NCBI RefSeq assembly: GCF_000295935.2
Contig: NZ_ALWO02000052.1
Coordinates: 1-64,000, forward strand
DNA: 64,000 nucleotides
Direction: 5' to 3'
Origin: Indibacter alkaliphilus LW1
GTDB lineage: Bacteria > Bacteroidota > Bacteroidia > Cytophagales > Cyclobacteriaceae
Of this stretch, positions 52,959 to 61,034 are shown piece after piece (the first letter of the stretch is position 1; every line of letters starts with the position of its first letter). The translations under genes were made by a program, and so were the position numbers. A model generated the notes under the pieces. It was not told the origin of the DNA. It did not search any database and saw nothing but the letters and a program-made list of their open reading frames with translations.

Positions 52959-53690
52959 ATGAAAAAGCACTTATCAGCATTTATCTTTTCCCTGGCCATC
53001 ATTGTGGCTTCCGCACTTTTGGGAAATGCTTTTATCAATAGACATCAAAAGTCAGGAACAATTGATGTTACGGGTTTGGGTCAGCAGAATTTCAGTTCGG
53101 ACCTGGTCGTCTGGGAGGGCAATTTCAGCAGGGAAAATGTAAACATCCAAAATGCTTACGCAGATTTGGAAAAAGACAGAAAAGCAGTTTTGGAATACTT
53201 GGTATCTAAAGGAATTCCCGAATCTCAAATTATTTTCAATGCCATCAATACCAATCCGGTTTATGATCAGAACTACAGCAGTTCGGGTAATTATATGGGA
53301 CAAACATTCAAGGGATATCAACTCAATCAATCACTTCAGATAGAGTCAAAGGATATTGATAAGGTAGATCAGGTTTCGCGGGAGATTACCGAGCTATTAT
53401 TGCAGGGAGTGAGATTTTATTCTCAGCCACCCAGGTATTATTACACGCAATTGGAAAGTTTGAAAATTGAAATGATTTCAAAGGCTACCGAAGACGCCAG
53501 ACTCAGGGCTGAAAAGATAGCCGAAAACTCAGGAGCCTCTTTGGGGAAATTGATCTCCGCTAATATGGGAATTTTTCAGATTACAGGCCAAAACAGTACG
53601 GAGGATTACTCTTGGGGAGGAACTTTCAATACCAGCTCTAAGGAAAAAACAGCCTCAATTACCATGAGGCTTAGCTATGCGGTCAGGTGA
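52959..53690 (+). CDS. SIMPL-domain (DUF541) exported protein
   Basis: 243 residues. A membrane segment near residues 5-27 anchors or exports it. IDVTGLGQQNFSSDLVVWEG is the SIMPL start, and ITMRLSYAVR the end. SIMPL/DUF541 proteins form ring oligomers in the envelope and their precise role is unknown. It follows the M14 gene by 27 bases and is likely co-transcribed. Confidence 0.85.
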   Translation: MKKHLSAFIFSLAIIVASALLGNAFINRHQKSGTIDVTGLGQQNFSSDLVVWEGNFSRENVNIQNAYADLEKDRKAVLEYLVSKGIPESQIIFNAINTNPVYDQNYSSSGNYMGQTFKGYQLNQSLQIESKDIDKVDQVSREITELLLQGVRFYSQPPRYYYTQLESLKIEMISKATEDARLRAEKIAENSGASLGKLISANMGIFQITGQNSTEDYSWGGTFNTSSKEKTASITMRLSYAVR

Positions 53691-53910
53691 ACGATATGAT
53701 TTTTTTATTACCCAATACCATTTAACTGACGCAAGTAACGTTAAATCAATCAGATTGATTGATTTTCAATGAAATAGATTAAATCCACTCGGGAAACTAC
53801 TTGGGTTGGATAAGCTAAGGGGGACTCTATGGTATAAGTCTAGAAAAATTTCACTGAATCAATTAAGGAAACTTTCGGGTAATGTGCTTTAGGCAGTTTA
53901 AATTGCACCT

Positions 53911-54372
53911 ATGAACAACAATGATATTTTAAGGTCCATTAGGTACACCTTTGATTTTGGAGATGATCAGATGATCAGGCTCTTCGAATATGGGGGTAGG
54001 ACAACCAACAGAGAGGAAGTCAGCAACTGGTTGAAAAAGGATGATGATGAAGCTTTTAAGCCAATTTATGATGTGGACTTAGCAGCTTTTTTGAATGGAT
54101 TAATAGTTAAGAACAGAGGGAAAAAAGACGGGCAGGACCCTGTTGCAGAAAAAAGTTTAAACAACAACAAGGTGTTTCGTAAGCTAAAAATAGCCTTGGA
54201 GCTTAAGGATGAAGATATACTTCAAATATTGGATGAGGCTGATTTTAGGTTCAGCAAACATGAGCTGAGTGCAATTTTCAGAAAACCGACCCAAAGCCAA
54301 TACCGGGTATGTAAAGATCAGGTATTACGTTACTTTTTGAGGGGTTTGCAAGTAAAATTTAGGCCTAATTGA
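53911..54372 (+). CDS. DUF1456 (YehS-like) protein
   Basis: 153 residues. Two similar halves, each starting with a NNNDILRSIRYTFDFGDDQM / NNNKVFRKLKIALELKDEDI pattern. This is the duplicated YehS/DUF1456 layout. Soluble, with no signal peptide. Function unknown, and annotated elsewhere as a conserved hypothetical. Stands alone, upstream of the small frameshifted membrane ORF. Confidence 0.85.
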   Translation: MNNNDILRSIRYTFDFGDDQMIRLFEYGGRTTNREEVSNWLKKDDDEAFKPIYDVDLAAFLNGLIVKNRGKKDGQDPVAEKSLNNNKVFRKLKIALELKDEDILQILDEADFRFSKHELSAIFRKPTQSQYRVCKDQVLRYFLRGLQVKFRPN

Positions 54373-54395
54373 ATTAATGTTTCCTAGTTAACAAA

Positions 54396-54565
54396 ATGAA
54401 AAAAAAACAATAATTGTCCTTGCTGCAATACTGATCATCTCAGGAATTATTATTCGCATGATAACTCCACCAGGCACTGAATTAATTGGATTTTTGACAG
54501 GGGCCATGTTTGGTTCAGGAACAGGTCTTCTTATTGTCCAGTTACTTGGGGAAAAAAAATCATAA
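54396..54565 (+). pseudogene. Small membrane-protein ORF broken in an A9 run
   Basis: ATG at 54396 is followed by nine A bases and stops after five codons (MKKKQ). In another frame, the run continues as TIIVLAAILIISGIIIRMIT, PPGTELIGFLTGAMFGSGT, GLLIVQLLGEKKS and a TAA. One extra A (A10) would make a 56-residue protein with two membrane helices and a normal MKKK start. It may be a sequencing error, a decayed gene, or a slippage-controlled (phase-variable) gene. No alternative ATG gives the full protein. Confidence 0.6.
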
Positions 54566-54595
54566 AAAAAGCGAGACTATTCAGTCTCGCTTTTT
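54564..54595. terminator. Bidirectional terminator between the small ORF and rng
   Basis: A7-GCGAGACT-ATTC-AGTCTCGC-T5 with a perfect 8-bp stem. It works for both convergent genes. The stop codon of rng (complement of 54577-54579) lies within the stem-loop, so the last codons of rng form part of the terminator. Confidence 0.85.
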
Positions 54596-56151
54596 ACAGT
54601 TAGTTCTATTTCTTCACCTGATTCATCTAGGAATCGGTATTCCGTCACAGGCAGAGAAGAATCTTTTATCAGCTTTACCCACTTTAAGTATTTGAAAAAC
54701 CACCTTACTCTTTGTGATATCAGCCCACTTGTGAAGTAAGCGTAGAGATAAGGGTGTAATCCTATGTGGATGTTAGAAACATTTTGGATAGTAGCAATGT
54801 GCTCGAGATCATTTTCCAATTGATCAGCCACCAAAATGGAGGCTTGGATTTTGCCTGTTCCATTACAAGAAGGACAGGTTTCCTTGGTGACAATGTTGAC
54901 TTCTGGTCTTACCCGCTGTCTTGTGATCTGCATCAGACCAAACTTGGTCAGTGGCAGGACAGTGTTCTTTGACCTATCATCCTGCATTTCACTTTTCATT
55001 GCATCAAAAATGGCTTTTTTATTTTCAGCCTTTTTCATATCGATGAAATCAATGACGATGATACCTCCCATGTCCCGGAGGCGCAACTGTCGGGCAATTT
55101 CTTTAGCTGCAACCAGGTTGGTTTTTAAGGCCGTCATTTCCTGGTCACTTTCTTGGTTTGACTTGTTTCCACTATTCACATCAATGACATGAAGTGCTTC
55201 GGTATGCTCAATGATGAGATATCCGCCTTGTGGAAGACTTATGGTCTGACCAAACAAGCTTTTGATTTGTTTTTCTATTCCAAAATTTTCAAAGAGCTTT
55301 GCTTTTCCATTGAAAAGCTTGACTATTTTTTCCTTTTCAGGGGCAATAGTTCTGATATAAGACCTGATTTGATCATAGATCAATTCATCCTCTACGGTGA
55401 TTGCATCGAACGATTCGTTGAGCAGGTCTCTGATAATAGAGGAGGCCATACTCATCTCTCCAATGATTTTATCGCGGTTTTTCGCTTTGGAAAGTTTTTT
55501 CATTCCCTCTTCCCAAGTGGTCAGCAGGTTTCTCAGATCTTTATCAAGTTCTGTGACTGACTGACTTTCTGCAACAGTTCTGATGATTACACCAAAGTTT
55601 GCAGGCTTGATAGAGGTAATGAGGCGTACCAATCTTTTTCTTTCTTCTGCACTACGTATCTTTTTGGATACATTGACAGTGTCGGAGAATGGTACCAATA
55701 CCAAATAGCGACCGGCGATGGAGAGCTCACACGATAGTCGGGGACCTTTGGTAGAGATGGGTTCTTTGACCACCTGCACCAAGATCTGGTTGTTTCTAGA
55801 AAGTACCGAGGAAATTTTTCCCAGCTTTTCTATATCTGCTTCTTTCTCAAATCCTTTAAGATTGACATTTGGGTAATTGTTATTATTGCGGGCCAGCTTT
55901 GTAAACTTATTGAGGCTATTGATCTGAGGACCTAAATCCTGATAATGCAGAAAAGCATCCTTGTCATAACCCACGTCAATAAAAGCTGCATTGAGCCCAT
56001 TGACGATTTTCCTGACTGTTCCCAAGTAAATATCACCTACCTTAAACTGGTTTTCCCCTCCTTCTGAATGGAGTTCTACCAGATTTTTGTCTTTGAGAAG
56101 GGCAATTCGACTACCGTTTTGAGAAGAATCAATTAATAATTCTGTGCTCAA
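54577..56151 (-). CDS. rng: Ribonuclease E/G
   Basis: 524 residues. N-terminal S1-like part (GDIYLGTVRKIVNGLNAAFI, DVGYDKDAFLHYQDLG), a DNase I-like active site (HVIDVNSGNKSNQ and IVIDFIDMKKAENKK with Mg-binding Asp residues) and CPSCNGTGKIQ, the Zn-link cysteines. Cleaves single-stranded RNA in rRNA processing and mRNA decay. The start is TTG at 56151 (MSTELLIDSS), since no ATG fits. A terminator overlaps the stop. Upstream is the tiny AURKAIP1/COX24-like gene. Confidence 0.9.
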   Translation of the reverse strand: MSTELLIDSSQNGSRIALLKDKNLVELHSEGGENQFKVGDIYLGTVRKIVNGLNAAFIDVGYDKDAFLHYQDLGPQINSLNKFTKLARNNNNYPNVNLKGFEKEADIEKLGKISSVLSRNNQILVQVVKEPISTKGPRLSCELSIAGRYLVLVPFSDTVNVSKKIRSAEERKRLVRLITSIKPANFGVIIRTVAESQSVTELDKDLRNLLTTWEEGMKKLSKAKNRDKIIGEMSMASSIIRDLLNESFDAITVEDELIYDQIRSYIRTIAPEKEKIVKLFNGKAKLFENFGIEKQIKSLFGQTISLPQGGYLIIEHTEALHVIDVNSGNKSNQESDQEMTALKTNLVAAKEIARQLRLRDMGGIIVIDFIDMKKAENKKAIFDAMKSEMQDDRSKNTVLPLTKFGLMQITRQRVRPEVNIVTKETCPSCNGTGKIQASILVADQLENDLEHIATIQNVSNIHIGLHPYLYAYFTSGLISQRVRWFFKYLKWVKLIKDSSLPVTEYRFLDESGEEIELTVKSETE

Positions 56152-56215
56152 TCGTGTCTGTTTTTAAAATTTAAATGAACGTGTTGTGTAAAAACTCAAA
56201 AAGAAGAAGTATTGA

Positions 56216-56305
56216 TTACTTCTTCTTGTGTCTGTTTTTTCTCAGTCTTTTCTTACGCTTGTGCGTAGCGATCTTATGTCTTTTTCTTTTCTTACCGCAA
56301 GGCAT
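56216..56305 (-). CDS. AURKAIP1/COX24-domain ribosomal protein, 29 residues
   Basis: ATG at 56305 gives MPCGKKRKRHKIATHKRKKR plus nine more basic residues and TAA. This is the family of tiny Arg/Lys-rich proteins annotated in Bacteroidota as AURKAIP1/COX24 domain proteins, related to mitochondrial mS38 and to bS22-like small-subunit proteins. It binds rRNA. Its position just upstream of rng is typical. It is too short for ordinary gene callers to find. Confidence 0.85.
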   Translation of the reverse strand: MPCGKKRKRHKIATHKRKKRLRKNRHKKK

Positions 56306-56336
56306 AGTTTTAAAGATTTATAGTGAAACAAATTAT

Positions 56337-57155
56337 TTATAACCTCTCCAGGTAGCTTTCCACACTTGCCAGTACCATAGGGTCCTGTGTCATGTTTTTC
56401 ACTTCTTGGAATTGCTTTTTAGCTTTATTGTTTTGCTTTGACTCGAAATAACTCACTGCTAGGTAAAACTGACCTTGAATGTGATCCGGATGAAAACGTA
56501 TCAGTTCTTCAAAACGTTCCGCTGCCCTTTTGTACTGACCTGATTGCATGGACAATACCCCCATATTGAATAATCCTTCCTCATTGGTTGGATCTTCCTC
56601 CAATATTTCTCTCAGCATGGCAATTCCCTGCATGGGATTGCTCGAAGAAACATAGGTCATGGCCACTTTGGTTTTCAGATCTAGTCTTTCTGGATCAATT
56701 TCTAATACCTTTGTCAGATAAGTCCTGGTTTTGTCTGCAAGGTAAGCTATTTTCTGATCGTTCAAAGCAAATGTATAAGCTTCATAATAGGCTACTCCGG
56801 CCTTTTCCCATCTTTCGACATTCTCTAATTTGAGTGCTGCTTGTTCTAAGAAATAAGCGGCTGAATCAAATTTTCCTGCCTGAGCATAGAGTGAGGCCAG
56901 CGTATCAGTCAATGAAGCAAACTTTTCCTTATTGACTTCACTATCCATTTTGAATGCAAGCTCAGAAAGCTTAGTTCTAGTGGCTTCAGGTATTTCTGAA
57001 TCATGCAGATCTTCTGCATTTACAGAACCTGAGGATGTCTCCTGAGTTATCTCAGATTCCCCTTCATCATTGTCAACCACTACTCTCGGGAGAGAAAACA
57101 GCACTACAATGCTGATTAATCCTAGAACAATTACAATGATTTGGGATTTTTTCAT
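56337..57155 (-). CDS. TPR-repeat membrane-anchored protein
   Basis: 272 residues from the ATG at 57155. An N-terminal membrane anchor (IIVIVLGLISIVVLFSL) precedes an acidic linker. From ~85, tetratricopeptide repeats: FDSAAYFLEQAALKLENVER, EEGLFNMGVLSMQSGQYKRA and IQGQFYLAVSYFESKQNNKA. It acts as an adaptor for protein assembly, on the periplasmic side if anchored N-in. Same strand as HU and just downstream of it by 21 bases. Confidence 0.85.
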   Translation of the reverse strand: MKKSQIIVIVLGLISIVVLFSLPRVVVDNDEGESEITQETSSGSVNAEDLHDSEIPEATRTKLSELAFKMDSEVNKEKFASLTDTLASLYAQAGKFDSAAYFLEQAALKLENVERWEKAGVAYYEAYTFALNDQKIAYLADKTRTYLTKVLEIDPERLDLKTKVAMTYVSSSNPMQGIAMLREILEEDPTNEEGLFNMGVLSMQSGQYKRAAERFEELIRFHPDHIQGQFYLAVSYFESKQNNKAKKQFQEVKNMTQDPMVLASVESYLERL

Positions 57156-57176
57156 AAGGAAAAGTGGCACTCAGGA

Positions 57177-57485
57177 TTAATCCTGAGGAGCCAGTTCTTT
57201 TATTTTTTTGCTATTCTTTATTTTCTCAATGAAAACTTTAGATGGCTTGAAGGCCGGAACGTAATGCTCATCAATTACGATAGCTGTATTTTGAGAGATA
57301 TTTCTTGCAATTTTCTTTGCTCTCTTCTTGTTGATAAAACTTCCAAACCCTCTAACATAGATGTTCTCACCCTCTGCCATGGAGTCTTTTACCACTTTGA
57401 AGAATGCCTCAACGGTTTGAGTTACATCGTCTTTTTGAATGCCGGTTTTATCCGAAATCTTGGTGATTACTTCTGCTTTAGTCAC
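57177..57485 (-). CDS. HU/IHF-family DNA-binding protein
   Basis: 102 residues, GTG start at 57485. MTKAEVITKISDKTGIQKDD, VRGFGSFINKKRAKKIARN and VPAFKPSKVFIE, the DNA-binding arm with Pro (here HYVPAFKPS). It bends and compacts DNA. TAAATTTG on the minus strand at about 57553-57560 is a -7-like box 68 bases upstream. Confidence 0.9.
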   Translation of the reverse strand: MTKAEVITKISDKTGIQKDDVTQTVEAFFKVVKDSMAEGENIYVRGFGSFINKKRAKKIARNISQNTAIVIDEHYVPAFKPSKVFIEKIKNSKKIKELAPQD

Positions 57486-57649
57486 TGTTTAATTAATTTA
57501 AATTATTATCAAATAAGCTTAACGACCTATTAACCAACTAATTTTGGGACTGCAAATTTAAAGGAAGCAATTCAATATAAAAACAAAAAGCCCAAAATAA
57601 GATTGAATTGTTTAACATTGCCTTCATATTAATAATTCATTCCGTTTTG

Positions 57650-58720
57650 AGTTTACACCCTTTTGTCAATACTTTATTGGACTGGTATCCCAAACATAAA
57701 AGGGATTTGCCTTGGCGAAACACCAAAGACCCGTATATCATTTGGTTGTCTGAAATTATTCTTCAACAAACCCGTGTGGCTCAGGGGCTACCCTATTTTG
57801 AGAAGTTTCTGGAAAATTATCCAAAAGTGCAGGATCTTGCCTATGCACCTATAGAAGAAATTATGAGACACTGGCAGGGTTTGGGTTATTACAGTAGAGC
57901 CAGAAACCTGCATCAATGTGCGCAAATCGTCGTGGATAAATATCAAGGTGAGTTTCCTGATTCCTATCAGGAGCTGAAAAAACTAAAAGGAATTGGTTCA
58001 TATACAGCTGCAGCAATAGCTTCTTTTGCTTTTGACGAACCTGTGGCGGTAGTAGACGGAAATGTATTCAGGTTGCTTTCCAGGTATTTTGGAATAAGTA
58101 CTGATATTGCCAGCAGTGCCGGAAAAAGAGAGTTTGAAAGCCTGGCCAATGAGTTGGTGCCTCCTAATAGCCCTGGAACCTTTAATCAAGCCATCATGGA
58201 GTTTGGTTCTCTCCAATGTACTCCCAAAAGCCCTGACTGCACCGAATGTCCACTCAAGGAAGGCTGTTTTGCTCATAAAGAAAGATTAGTAGATGCTTTA
58301 CCTGTAAAAATCAATAAAGTTAAAGTCAAAGAAAGGTTTTTTCAATATTTCCATATTGAATGCGGAAACCACTCCGTGGTAAAAGAAAGAACAAAAGGTG
58401 ATATCTGGCAGGGGCTATACGATTTTCCGATGAAGGAATCCGCTTCAAAAAAAGAATTTGAAGCAGCTGGACTGGAATTACCATTTGGGTTAAAAAATTT
58501 TGTGACACCCATTGTCTATGAAAGTTCTCATATATATAAGCATATTCTTACTCATCAAAGAATTTTTGCCAACTTTGTAAAGTTCGTGGTTGAACCAGAC
58601 CAATCAGAAATGCTGAAGGCTTGGACCGAGAAAAACAATTTCCATTTGATCAATCACAAGGAATTGGAGAATTTAGGTAAACCCAGATTGATTTTGAAGT
58701 ATTTGAACGATGAAAAATAA
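57650..58720 (+). CDS. mutY: A/G-specific adenine glycosylase (MutY)
   Basis: 356 residues from the TTG at 57650. A longer frame starts at TTG 57608 but adds a hydrophobic stretch unlike MutY, and no ATG fits. HhH-GPD domain: KHKRDLPWRNTKDPYIIWLS, ILQQTRVAQ, LKGIGSYTAAAIASFA, VVDGNVFRLLSR (Asp). The iron-sulfur loop is C-x6-C-x2-C-x5-C (CTPKSPDCTECPLKEGC). The NUDIX-like C-terminus reads 8-oxoG. Removes A opposite 8-oxoguanine. Followed closely by ssb and gldE. Confidence 0.9.
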   Translation, partial: SLHPFVNTLLDWYPKHKRDLPWRNTKDPYIIWLSEIILQQTRVAQGLPYFEKFLENYPKVQDLAYAPIEEIMRHWQGLGYYSRARNLHQCAQIVVDKYQGEFPDSYQELKKLKGIGSYTAAAIASFAFDEPVAVVDGNVFRLLSRYFGISTDIASSAGKREFESLANELVPPNSPGTFNQAIMEFGSLQCTPKSPDCTECPLKEGCFAHKERLVDALPVKINKVKVKERFFQYFHIECGNHSVVKERTKGDIWQGLYDFPMKESASKKEFEAAGLELPFGLKNFVTPIVYESSHIYKHILTHQRIFANFVKFVVEPDQSEMLKAWTEKNNFHLINHKELENLGKPRLILKYLNDEK

Positions 58721-58771
58721 TTCTTAATTTTAATCATGAACTTTTTGTTAAACCTTTAAACAATTAACGTT

Positions 58772-59218
58772 ATGGCCGGAGTAAATAAAGTAATTTTAGT
58801 AGGCAATTTAGGTGCAGATCCTGAAGTCAAACATTTAGAAGGAGACAAAGTAGTAGCCAATCTGAGACTGGCTACCACTGAAGCCTACAAAGACAAAATG
58901 GGTAACAGGGTAGAAAATACCGAGTGGCATGACCTGGAGCTCTGGGATGGGCAGGCAAGAATTGCTGAGCAGTATCTTAAAAAAGGAAGTCAGATTTTCG
59001 TAGAAGGAAAAATCAAGTCAGACACCTGGCAGGATGAAAATGGGAATAATAGAAAAAGAACTAAAATCAGGGTTTTGAGCTTTACCATGCTTGGAGGAAG
59101 ACCAGACAATGCCGGTGGAGCTCCTCAGAATAATAATTACTCTCAGCAATCCGGTAAAGCAACTGCTCCAAGTGCTGTATCAGAAGGACCAGCTGAAGAC
59201 GATGACTTGCCCTTCTAA
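58772..59218 (+). CDS. ssb: Single-stranded DNA-binding protein
   Basis: 148 residues. OB fold: NKVILVGNLGADPEVKHLEG, EWHDLELWDGQARIAEQYLK and SQIFVEGKIKSDTWQDENGN. A Gly/Gln/Asn-rich linker leads to an acidic tail EDDDLPF, which binds partner proteins. Neighbours mutY and gldE are the common Bacteroidota order. Confidence 0.95.
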   Translation: MAGVNKVILVGNLGADPEVKHLEGDKVVANLRLATTEAYKDKMGNRVENTEWHDLELWDGQARIAEQYLKKGSQIFVEGKIKSDTWQDENGNNRKRTKIRVLSFTMLGGRPDNAGGAPQNNNYSQQSGKATAPSAVSEGPAEDDDLPF

Positions 59219-59281
59219 TTCAAATAGTTGAATAATTGGTTGGGAAATGTTTAATTTTGCAATCATCATCTAAATAAATTG

Positions 59282-60631
59282 ATGGACGACCCATACCCGA
59301 GTATTATGTTGCTGGCTGAAATTAATGCAGTTTCGGCCAGCTACCTTATTTTGAATTCAATCATTTTTATTCTACTCTTGATCGCCTCAGGCTTGGTCTC
59401 AGGTTCAGAGGTCGCTTTTTTTTCACTTACTGCAGAGGATATTTCAGCTATTCAGGATAATCCAGACAGGAGGTCAGCCAAAGCAATAGCTCTAATAGAA
59501 GCCCCCAAAAAATTACTCAGTACTGTTCTCATTCTTAATAATCTCATCAATATAGGTATTGTCACCTTGACGACCTTTGTAGCGTGGACGCTTTTTGGCT
59601 TTAATGCCACAGGTATTCTCGTGATTTTGGTTCAGACGGTAGGCGTAACTTTTGCAATTGTCTTTTTTGGAGAAATAGTCCCTAAAGTCTATGCTACTAA
59701 GGCCAATGTGCAGTTTTCTTTGATGATGGCTCCGGTCATCACTGTTTTTTCATATTTGCTGATGCCCATTTCTTATTTTTTGATGACTATTTCGGATGTA
59801 ATTGAAAAAAGAATAGAGAAGAAAGGTTATACGCTCTCGGTAAATGAACTTAATCAGGCGCTGGAAATTACCACAGAAGACACGACAGAAGAGGAAAAGG
59901 ATATCCTAAAAGGTATAGTAAACTTCGGAACGCTATCTGTAAAGCAGGTAATGCGTTCAAGAATGGATATCACTGCAATAGAACTCGAAATGGATTTTCA
60001 CGAGTTGATGGATAAAATCAATAAAAGTGGCTATTCAAGAATTCCGGTATTCAGAGAAACCATTGATAACATTGAAGGAATACTTTATATCAAAGATCTT
60101 TTGCCGCATATTGATCACAATGAAGACTTTGAATGGCAAAAGCTTGTAAGAAAAGGCTTTTTCATTCCGGAAAACAAAAAGGTTGATAGCTTGCTCAAAG
60201 ACTTTCAGCAAAAAAGAGTTCACATGGCCATAGTAGTGGATGAATATGGTGGCACCTCAGGATTGGTGACTCTTGAGGATCTGATAGAAGAAATCATCGG
60301 CGAGATCAATGATGAGTTTGATGACATTGAAGACTTTTATTTCAAAGAGATTGACCCCAGCACGTTTATCTTTGAAGGAAAGGTGTCCTTGAATGATTTT
60401 TGTAAAAAGCTTGAAGTAGACCCTCAAATATTTGATGAGGTCAAAGGTGAAAGCGAGTCCTTAGGTGGACTTCTACTGGAATTGAACAGCAATTTCCCTA
60501 AAAACGGATCGAAAATCAGGTTTGACATCTTTGAATTTACAGTGTTGGCGGTGGATGCCAAAAGAATCAAAAAAGTGAAAGTTCATCTTCCCGATTATGA
60601 AAAAGAAATAAGTGGAGAGAACCAGGATTGA
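59282..60631 (+). CDS. gldE: GldE: CorC/HlyC-type membrane protein of gliding motility
   Basis: 449 residues from the ATG at 59282. Domain of unknown function DUF21 with four membrane segments (NSIIFILLLIASGLVSGSEV...), then two CBS domains (VKQVMRSRMDITAIELEMDF, IPVFRETIDNIEGILYIKDL, HMAIVVDEYGGTSGLVTLED) and a C-terminal CorC_HlyC domain. It is named GldE after the protein needed for gliding in Flavobacteria and typically lies after ssb. A gliding role here is inferred from synteny. Confidence 0.85.
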   Translation: MDDPYPSIMLLAEINAVSASYLILNSIIFILLLIASGLVSGSEVAFFSLTAEDISAIQDNPDRRSAKAIALIEAPKKLLSTVLILNNLINIGIVTLTTFVAWTLFGFNATGILVILVQTVGVTFAIVFFGEIVPKVYATKANVQFSLMMAPVITVFSYLLMPISYFLMTISDVIEKRIEKKGYTLSVNELNQALEITTEDTTEEEKDILKGIVNFGTLSVKQVMRSRMDITAIELEMDFHELMDKINKSGYSRIPVFRETIDNIEGILYIKDLLPHIDHNEDFEWQKLVRKGFFIPENKKVDSLLKDFQQKRVHMAIVVDEYGGTSGLVTLEDLIEEIIGEINDEFDDIEDFYFKEIDPSTFIFEGKVSLNDFCKKLEVDPQIFDEVKGESESLGGLLLELNSNFPKNGSKIRFDIFEFTVLAVDAKRIKKVKVHLPDYEKEISGENQD

Positions 60632-61034
60632 AAAATCGTTGCCAAATAATATTCTGAATTTCTGGACAAGTTCAATATTATTGAGTTTTCAATGAAATGC
60701 GGGGTTTATTGTTGAAAGCTCAAGATTGATATCTAGCGATAAAATCCTGAAAATTTTTTTTCAAAACATTCACAAAACCAGTTTTTAGAAAATTTTGGTC
60801 AAGATTTTATTTTAGCCTTATTAAATAAGCCAATAATTATTGGTTTGACAACAAATTTCCTAAATTAGGTTTCGTTTTTAACCAGAGAATTTATTTTGTT
60901 AATTATAACAAAGGGGGCATTTGTGTGCAAACAATGCATTCAGAAGCTCGATTTGTTGCTTCTATTTTAAAAAAAGGATTTTTTTTTGTAATTTTTGCAT
61001 CCGTTTTGAATAAACCTATTTAAACCAAACATAC
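60632..61034. promoter_or_regulatory. 403-base gltB leader with a candidate promoter
   Basis: No gene is seen. TTTGAC at 60844-60849 and TAGGTTTC at 60866-60873 are near-consensus Bacteroidota -33/-7 boxes, spaced about 18 bases from TTTG, giving a leader of roughly 150 bases before gltB. A second TAATTTTTG (60989-60997) lacks a partner. AT-rich elsewhere. Confidence 0.35.
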
